Shown here piece by piece: positions 58,634-64,000 of a stretch of DNA of 64,000 bases. The translations under genes and the position numbers were made by a program. The DNA comes from Candidatus Marispirochaeta associata (GTDB lineage: Bacteria; Spirochaetota; Spirochaetia; JC444; Marispirochaetaceae). Under the pieces are notes generated by a model. That model was not told the origin of the DNA. It saw only the letters and a list, made by a program, of their open reading frames with translations, and did not search any database. The stretch is from the NCBI GenBank assembly GCA_001749745.1, contig JWTM01000396.1, forward strand, positions 124,001-188,000. Reading direction: 5' to 3'. The stretch's first letter is position 1; every line of letters begins with the position of its first letter.

Positions 58634-61405
58634 TTGAATAAGCGGACAGTAACCACACTGCTCGGGATCATCTTACTGCTGGGGGCCGGGGTGGTCGCCC
58701 TTTCGATCACCGCCCACCTGATGGATCTCAGCTCGATTCCCGCCCTGCTGACGCTGCCCGGAGCGTTTCTCTATGAGCGCTTTCTTTTCGCCTCCTTCTA
58801 CGTGGCGATATATCTTATCTGCTTGAGCTACATCGCCTTCTCGAAGCGGTTTCAGCGGCCGTCGGTCACCTTCCTTATGTTTACCCTGCTTCCCTTCGTG
58901 ACCGCGGCCCTTCTATTTCATGTGCTCCTCAATACCGAACCGAACGGGATTATGCGTTTCTTCATCCTCGGGTTTAACGGCCGCCGCCCGGCGGCGCTGG
59001 TGCTATTGGGATTGCTCTTAATAGAGATTCTGATCAGTTACCGCTTTACCCTTAGTCCCGCGTCAGGGACGACGGCAAACAACCCTGAGCGCTCCGATGC
59101 GGAGGACGGACTCTTCCCCTTGCGTGAACATGTCGACCTCGGTGTGGACGAGAATCTGCCCGATCTTGAAGCTGTCGGCGCAGAGAGTCTGACTCTCGAC
59201 CGGGATGAGGAGGGTCGGATGCGCTTCTCCTCGGACGAGGAACAAGCCGTTCAGGATGAGTTAGAGGAGGCGGCCGAGGTTGAAAGCCTTCCCGAGGAGC
59301 CGGAGCGCCGGGCGGCACCCGCTGCAAGGTCCGATTCGGCGGAGGATGACCTGAAGGAGATCGTTCCCGAAGGCGAACCGGGCAGCTTGGACAGTCTCTA
59401 TGTAAACGATGCCAACGATCCGACCATTCGCGGCCTGGTACAGGATATTATTCGCGCCGAGGTCAACGTGGCGCCGGTGACCGAACCTGCGGTCGAAGAG
59501 GATGAGCTCGAGGTCCCCGAGGAGCTTGATCTGGAAGAGATTGAGCTGGCTGAAGAGGAGCATGAGGAGCCTGAAATCCCCGAGCTGGATGCGGAACTCT
59601 CCTTCGAGGATGAACTGGACGAGGTCGAGGATGTCTCCCGGGATTATCTGATCGATGAAGATCAAGAGGATACGGGCTTTGCCGAACTGGACCGGGAGCT
59701 CGACGGATACTACGAACATGATCTCATCGAAGAGGATCAGCTTGCGATCCTGGAAGAGAAATACGGCGACGACGACCAAGCGCCTGAAGCAGATGCCGGC
59801 GAAGAGCTGCTCTTTGAGGAGGAGCTCACGATTCCTCTCGATACCGAAGAAGTGACCGAGACAAAAAAAAAACCGTCCGATGATGGGGTAGAAAAGAGCG
59901 TTCCGACCTCAAGTCCCGCTACCGATATGGAGCCTCACTCCTCTACGCCGCCTAAACGCATAAAGAAGGTTCCCTATTCTGTTCCCGTCGCCTCCCTGCT
60001 CCACAGTTATGAGGACGATCAGTACTGGATCGTCGATGAAGAGACGAAGCACTCCGGCGAGGTTCTACGGAAGACCCTGGAGGAGTTTAAGATCGAGGCC
60101 GAGGTTACCGGCATTCGCAAGGGGCCGGTAATAACCATGTTCGAGATCCTTCCGGCACCGGGGGTTAAGCTCTCGAAGATTACCAACCTGGCCGATAACA
60201 TCGCTCTGCGGCTGGCCGCTTCCAGCGTTCGGATCGTGGCCCCGATTCCCGGGAAACATGCTGTGGGTATCGAGGTGCCCAACCACGAACGGTCGATCGT
60301 CTCCTTCCATGAGATGATCGAGGACGGAAAATTCGCCAAGAAACGTTATGAGATCCCGGTTGTGCTCGGAAAGGATATAACCGGCGGTTCGCAGATCGTC
60401 GACCTGGTGAATACTCCCCATCTCTTGATCGCCGGGGCAACCGGTTCGGGAAAATCGGTCTGTGTAAACTCCCTCATCTGCTCACTCCTCTGCAAAAAGA
60501 CCCCGGAGGAGGTGCGCCTCCTGCTGATCGATCCGAAGATCGTCGAGTTGAAGCTCTATAACGATATCCCCCACCTGCTCACTCCGGTCATCACCGAACC
60601 GAAACGGGCCTTCCAGGCCCTGCAGTACTGCCTCTCCGAGATGGAGCAGCGCTATGCCCTTCTCGACAGTCAGGGGGTACGGGATATCCGCTCTTACAAC
60701 CGTAAGGTGAAGGAGCGGAAGCTGGCGACGAAACCGTTGCCCTACATCGTCATCATCGTCGATGAGTTTGCGGATTTGATGGCCTCTACCGGCAAGGAGC
60801 TCGAATCGACCCTGGCCCGGCTGGCGGCTATGTCTCGAGCGGTGGGTATCCACCTGGTGCTCGCTACTCAGCGCCCCTCGATCGACGTAATCACCGGGCT
60901 GATAAAGGCCAATATCCCCTCGCGGATCGCCTTTATGGTGGCCGGTAAGACCGATTCCCGGATCATAATCGATGCGGTGGGAGCGGAAAAACTTCTCGGC
61001 AAGGGAGATATGCTCTTTACCTCGGCCTGGGATCCCAATCCCTCCCGTATTCAGGGGGCGTTCCTCTCCGAAGAGGAGGTGGGAAACATCGTGACCCACG
61101 TAAAGACCCTGGGGGAACCGGATTATATCGACGATGAGATCTTCTTCGACGAGGATGAGGATTCCGGCGGACTCTATGACGAGGGCGGCAGCGATCCGCT
61201 GATGAACAAGGCCCTGGAGATCGTAACCCAGGCCGGAAAGGCCTCCGCCTCCTACTTGCAGCGGCGGCTGAAGATCGGCTATAACCGCGCCGCCCGCCTG
61301 GTGGAGGAGATGGAACACCGGGGAATCGTAGGACCTCAGAACGGAAGTAAGCCCAGGGAGATCTTGCATATACCCGATCGGGTGGAAGAGCCGGTCGAGA
61401 GCTGA
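58634..61405 (+). CDS. ftsK: DNA translocase FtsK/SpoIIIE
   Basis: The 923-aa protein has four N-terminal membrane helices (about 8-140), a very acidic Glu/Asp-rich linker (about 160-430), and the motor: alpha domain (PVASLLHSYEDDQYW), Walker A GATGSGKSV, Walker B IIVDEFADLM, ATQRPSIDVITGLIKANIPS, and the C-terminal winged-helix gamma domain (ASYLQRRLKIGYNRAARLVE). It pumps chromosome ends through the division septum. AGGAGG lies 9 bases before the TTG start. Its stop overlaps the next ATG (TGATG). Confidence 0.96.
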   Translation: MNKRTVTTLLGIILLLGAGVVALSITAHLMDLSSIPALLTLPGAFLYERFLFASFYVAIYLICLSYIAFSKRFQRPSVTFLMFTLLPFVTAALLFHVLLNTEPNGIMRFFILGFNGRRPAALVLLGLLLIEILISYRFTLSPASGTTANNPERSDAEDGLFPLREHVDLGVDENLPDLEAVGAESLTLDRDEEGRMRFSSDEEQAVQDELEEAAEVESLPEEPERRAAPAARSDSAEDDLKEIVPEGEPGSLDSLYVNDANDPTIRGLVQDIIRAEVNVAPVTEPAVEEDELEVPEELDLEEIELAEEEHEEPEIPELDAELSFEDELDEVEDVSRDYLIDEDQEDTGFAELDRELDGYYEHDLIEEDQLAILEEKYGDDDQAPEADAGEELLFEEELTIPLDTEEVTETKKKPSDDGVEKSVPTSSPATDMEPHSSTPPKRIKKVPYSVPVASLLHSYEDDQYWIVDEETKHSGEVLRKTLEEFKIEAEVTGIRKGPVITMFEILPAPGVKLSKITNLADNIALRLAASSVRIVAPIPGKHAVGIEVPNHERSIVSFHEMIEDGKFAKKRYEIPVVLGKDITGGSQIVDLVNTPHLLIAGATGSGKSVCVNSLICSLLCKKTPEEVRLLLIDPKIVELKLYNDIPHLLTPVITEPKRAFQALQYCLSEMEQRYALLDSQGVRDIRSYNRKVKERKLATKPLPYIVIIVDEFADLMASTGKELESTLARLAAMSRAVGIHLVLATQRPSIDVITGLIKANIPSRIAFMVAGKTDSRIIIDAVGAEKLLGKGDMLFTSAWDPNPSRIQGAFLSEEEVGNIVTHVKTLGEPDYIDDEIFFDEDEDSGGLYDEGGSDPLMNKALEIVTQAGKASASYLQRRLKIGYNRAARLVEEMEHRGIVGPQNGSKPREILHIPDRVEEPVES

Positions 61406-62139
61406 TGGAACCCCTCAAACTCGAATATATCGCCTCCCGCCTGCAGGCCCTGGAGGAGACGATTATCTTCGCGGTTCTCGAACGTGTTCAGTTCCGTTTC
61501 AACCCGGCCTGTTATCGGCCCGGGAAGAGCGGATTCCCCGATCACCGGGATCAAAGTCTCTTTGAACTGCGCTTACAGGCCCATGAGGAGATGGACGCCC
61601 GTTTCGGTCGCTACCTGTTTCCCGAGGAACGACCGGTCAATCGCAATTTACCCGAAGCCCAACGGAGCATACCGGAAACCGATTTCCCCCTCGCTATCGA
61701 GAATTACGACCGTATAAATCTCAGCCGTCGCATAGTCGACGCCTACTGTGAATTTCTGCCGCGGGTCTGCGAGCCGGGCGACGACGGTCAATACGGCTCC
61801 TGCATCGAACGGGATCTGATCGCTGTCCAGGCAATCATTCGGCGAGTTCATTACGCGGCCTTCTATGTGGCGGAGAGTAAGTATCGTGCCGATCCGGGGA
61901 CCTACAACGAACTCATTGGGGCTAAGGACCGGACAGCCCTTGAAGCCCGCCTTACCAGGCCTGAGGTGGAGGAACGAATCCTCGAGCGGGTGGCCTTAAA
62001 ATCGAATCGGCTGCAGGAGATCAGCGATTTCTCCCTGCGTCGGATGCTCAATCCCGCTGAAATAACCGAGCTCTATAGGGACGTGATTATCCCCCTCACC
62101 AAAGAGGGGGAGGTCGAATACCTCCTTGCCCGCAGCTAA
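61405..62139 (+). CDS. Chorismate mutase, eukaryotic (AroQ-beta, Aro7-like) type
   Basis: The enzyme converts chorismate to prephenate for phenylalanine and tyrosine. The 244-aa length and motifs match the yeast/plant allosteric class rather than the 90-residue bacterial AroQ: LEETIIFAVLERVQFRFNPA near the N-terminus, and GDDGQYGSC followed by AIIRRVHYAAFYVAESKYRA. The conserved Arg, Lys and Glu positions of that class appear present. Its ATG overlaps the ftsK stop by one base, so it is co-translated with the division gene, an odd pairing. Prephenate is also a substrate of CmoA (gene at 4696). Confidence 0.88.
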   Translation: MEPLKLEYIASRLQALEETIIFAVLERVQFRFNPACYRPGKSGFPDHRDQSLFELRLQAHEEMDARFGRYLFPEERPVNRNLPEAQRSIPETDFPLAIENYDRINLSRRIVDAYCEFLPRVCEPGDDGQYGSCIERDLIAVQAIIRRVHYAAFYVAESKYRADPGTYNELIGAKDRTALEARLTRPEVEERILERVALKSNRLQEISDFSLRRMLNPAEITELYRDVIIPLTKEGEVEYLLARS

Positions 62140-62154
62140 CTCTATCCCTGGTTC

Positions 62155-62574
62155 TTAGTCCCCATTCTCCGGAATGAAGCGCAAGGAGACGGAGTTGATG
62201 CAGTAACGTAATCCCGTCGGCGCCGGACCGTCGCTGAATACATGGCCCAGATGGCTCCCGCAACGGGAACAGGTTACCTCGGTTCTAACCATGAAATGGG
62301 AACGGTCGTTGTGTTCATCCACCGCTTCCTTCGAGGCGGGTTCGAAGTAGCTTGGCCAGCCGGAGCCGGATTCGTACTTGGAGTCGGAAAGAAAAAGCTC
62401 TTGGCCGCAGGCCTTACAGAGATAGCGTCCGGCACGCTTTTCGGTATAGAGGTCGCCGGTGAAGGCCCGTTCGGTTCCCTTTTCCCGCAGAACGGTGTAT
62501 TCGAAAGGGGTTAAGAGCTCTCGCCACTCCTCTTCGCTATGTTCGATCGGGTAATTCTTGTTGGTTTTACTCAT
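62155..62574 (-). CDS. msrB: Peptide methionine-R-sulfoxide reductase
   Basis: MsrB reduces methionine-R-sulfoxide in proteins. The 139-aa protein has both CxxC zinc pairs (CKACG, CSRCG), [30 protein letters not shown] and the catalytic Cys in RYCINSVSL. It stands alone, converging on the chorismate mutase gene. The ATG at 62574 lies 8 bases after a TATATT box; AGGTGT is a weak ribosome-binding candidate. Confidence 0.97.
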   Translation of the reverse strand: MSKTNKNYPIEHSEEEWRELLTPFEYTVLREKGTERAFTGDLYTEKRAGRYLCKACGQELFLSDSKYESGSGWPSYFEPASKEAVDEHNDRSHFMVRTEVTCSRCGSHLGHVFSDGPAPTGLRYCINSVSLRFIPENGD

Positions 62575-62582
62575 ACACCTAC

Positions 62583-62612
62583 AATATAGCTATACTTGTC
62601 TATTTCGGTAAA
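62583..62612 (-). promoter_or_regulatory. Promoter of msrB, near-leaderless
   Basis: The minus strand has TTTACC (62612-62607), 18 bases and TATATT (62588-62583), then 8 bases to the ATG. Confidence 0.45.
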
Positions 62613-62625
62613 GAAAGATACACCT

Positions 62626-62654
62626 TTTACATAATGGAGAAAATCAGCTATACT
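62626..62654 (+). promoter_or_regulatory. Promoter of cheW
   Basis: TTTACA (62626-62631), 17 bases and TATACT (62649-62654). It covers the first in-frame ATG at 62634, so translation must begin downstream; GAGG (62675-62678) precedes ATGs at 62682 and 62688. Confidence 0.5.
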
Positions 62655-62681
62655 ATGCCCATCCCTTCCATGCCGAGGACG

Positions 62682-63149
62682 ATGAAGATGGAACAGTTTC
62701 TCACCTTTGCGTTGGCTGATGAAACCTATGGAATCAATGTGCTGCGGGTACGGGAGGTGCTCGAATCGATCAGCTATACCAGGGTGCCCACGGCGCCGCC
62801 GGTTCTCAAGGGGGTTTTTAACCTGCGCGGATCGGTTATTCCTGTCTATGACCTGGCGGTGAAGCTCGGTCTCGAGCAAAGCGGTGGGACCGAAATGGCC
62901 GGCGTTGTGGCGGAGCTGCGACTTGATGAGGAAGAACTCCTTATCGGGCTTCTGGTCGACCGGGTAGACCAGGTTATCTCTATTGAGCCGGGCCAAATTC
63001 AGGCGCCGCCTAAGATGGGCGCTTCGGGGAAGGCTGACTTCGTCTCCGGCGTTGTCCGGCAGGGGGAAAGCTTCATTATTCTGATAGATCCTGATCGCTT
63101 AGTGGATGAAAGGGATCTTTCCGGAGATGTCCAGGAAGACGAAGCCTAA
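62682..63149 (+). CDS. cheW: Chemotaxis adaptor protein CheW
   Basis: CheW couples methyl-accepting receptors to the CheA kinase. The protein (155 aa from ATG 62682) begins MKMEQFLTFALADETYGINV, the family's first strands, and contains VLKGVFNLRGSVIPVYDLAV, VDQVISIEPGQIQAPPKMGA and the closing FIILIDPDRL. The in-frame ATG at 62634 gives 171 aa but falls within the promoter. No other chemotaxis genes are in view; the next gene is a nucleotide cyclase in the same direction. Confidence 0.95.
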   Translation: MKMEQFLTFALADETYGINVLRVREVLESISYTRVPTAPPVLKGVFNLRGSVIPVYDLAVKLGLEQSGGTEMAGVVAELRLDEEELLIGLLVDRVDQVISIEPGQIQAPPKMGASGKADFVSGVVRQGESFIILIDPDRLVDERDLSGDVQEDEA

Positions 63150-63230
63150 AAAAACGACGCTGCAACTCAAAAGTAAATCCAAAGAATGTCCAGTTTTACA
63201 GCAATGAGTACATACATCGAGAGGGCAAAT

Positions 63231-64000
63231 ATGCTGGAACCAGCGTTGAAGAATCACCATATTGAGCTTTTAGCTCAGAATTTTCGATCCGATGAGATAG
63301 ATGAGATCGGAAGACTGCTGTTTAAGCGATACGACAGCCATAAACTGACCGGTACCGAGACCAGATTTACTCTTTCTCCCCGTAAATGCGCCTCGACCCT
63401 GGTGAATCAGTGTGTCGAGTTCCGCAAGGAAGATAAGTTAATCGAGCTTATGGCCAGTCTGGACGAGCAGACTATTCTGGGCCGGCAGATAAAGATCGAC
63501 GGTCTGGAGGAATTCCTCAACAATCTGACCAGTACCGGTATGGTCTATGACTTTAAGCGCCGGAAACTCCTGAAGGAGAAGCGGGAGCTCGCCGAGCTGG
63601 TTAACTGGGGCTCATTGAAGGACGGTAAACGTTATCCTATTACCGTGATGAGTATCGATGTAGTGGGTAACTCCAAGTTGGTGGCTCACTACGGAAACCG
63701 CGCCATGGAGAAGCTCTACGCTAGTCTAAAACAGTTTCTTCAGAAGCATATCAACCAGTTCGACGGCCGGATCTGGAACTTCGCCGGGGACGGGGGAATC
63801 GCCGCCTTTACCTTCCGACAGCATGAGGATAGGGCCGTGTTAGCGGCTTTAGAGATCCAGCGGACCGTGCCGCTGTTCAATCTCCAATCGGTGATCCCCC
63901 TAAAAGAGCATTTTGCCCTGCGAATCGCCCTGGATACCGGCAAGGTCAAGTTTCAGGCGGATACCGGAGGGATTGTCTCCGAGGTAATCAACTATGCGGC
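63231..64000 (+). CDS. Class III adenylate/guanylate cyclase, 3' truncated by window edge
   Basis: The frame is open to the window end (256 codons seen). The ATG at 63231 is chosen because AGAGGG sits 6 bases upstream; in-frame ATGs at 63186 and 63204 lack a site. The cyclase homology domain begins near residue 140: PITVMSIDVVGNSKLVAHYG carries the first metal Asp, and WNFAGDGGIAAF the GDG turn with the second Asp. The first 110 residues form a helical domain (LLAQNFRSDEIDEIGRLLFK, LVNQCVEFRKEDKLIELMAS) that resembles effector-associated or death-like adaptor domains, but I cannot confirm it. Without the C-terminus the base specificity cannot be judged. Confidence 0.88.
   Translation, partial: MLEPALKNHHIELLAQNFRSDEIDEIGRLLFKRYDSHKLTGTETRFTLSPRKCASTLVNQCVEFRKEDKLIELMASLDEQTILGRQIKIDGLEEFLNNLTSTGMVYDFKRRKLLKEKRELAELVNWGSLKDGKRYPITVMSIDVVGNSKLVAHYGNRAMEKLYASLKQFLQKHINQFDGRIWNFAGDGGIAAFTFRQHEDRAVLAALEIQRTVPLFNLQSVIPLKEHFALRIALDTGKVKFQADTGGIVSEVINYA

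Noticed and set aside
60482..61369. Minus-strand open frame of 295 codons opposite ftsK
   Set aside because: Antisense shadow; ftsK is complete with all motor motifs.
62601..62635. Sigma-28 (FliA) promoter for cheW, TAAAG followed at 11 bases
   Set aside because: The -10 half does not resemble GCCGATAA; a sigma-70-like pair with 17-base spacing fits better.

Overview
The window is a dense chromosomal segment (G+C roughly 58-60% by eye). The gene mix suggests a free-living or environmental member of the Spirochaetota: FecR/PEGA/TPR secreted proteins, several lipoproteins, both type I and type III glutamine synthetase, a TRAP transporter, CheW beside a class III cyclase, and a TPR protein with a LysM neighbour. 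The taxon is inferred from gene families and is not proven. No rRNA, tRNA, CRISPR array, transposase or phage gene was found.

Layout. 1-11400: end of a secreted DNA/RNA nuclease, M16 peptidase lipoprotein, asd, the tRNA wobble-uridine pair cmoA-cmoB, a hypothetical gene, an operon of an unknown protein, an MscS channel and a NERD-helicase, a candidate small RNA or tandem terminator, and radC. 11449-14417: three secreted or membrane proteins (FecR-like/TPR, PEGA/TPR, membrane). 14482-19197: ilvBN, then after an AT-rich spacer a PTS EIIA (ptsN-like) plus CPA2 antiporter operon. 19192-26670: nitrogen assimilation block (glnE with an ACT-domain extension, glnA behind a clear sigma-54 promoter, glnN). 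26738-36112: DUF2156 protein, pepT, FecR protein, and four envelope or lipoprotein genes, two of them LPP20-like and one with a FlgT-C-like region. 36109-37955: GDPD and an AGXT-type aminotransferase. 38134-44340: two paralogous giant lipoproteins built of InlB-type repeats, GLUG motifs and a LamG-like end. 44414-48709: an aminotransferase and a TRAP operon that looks like an insertion. 48821-52679: mnmE-mnmG-rsmG. 52702-62139: envelope and division block (prepilin-type peptidase, TPR/Mrr-like protein, Hsp70-SBD/LysM protein, lytic transglycosylase, uppP, ftsK, eukaryotic-type chorismate mutase). 62155-64000: msrB, cheW and a truncated adenylate/guanylate cyclase.

The most notable signals are: (1) a membrane protein that joins an Hsp70 (DnaK) substrate-binding beta domain in the cytoplasm to a periplasmic LysM domain, next to cell-wall enzymes; (2) about fourteen genes whose start codon lies only 6-10 nt after a good -10 box with no ribosome-binding site, i.e. 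a recurrent leaderless promoter layout; (3) GlnE carrying two GlnD-like ACT domains, beside a sigma-54 glnA promoter; (4) a TRAP operon flanked by a decayed copy of the mnmE promoter and start; (5) a plant/yeast-type chorismate mutase; (6) a NERD-helicase operon ending in a 35-bp direct repeat and two tandem T-tailed hairpins.

All functional calls rest on motif recognition by eye. No database search was possible.
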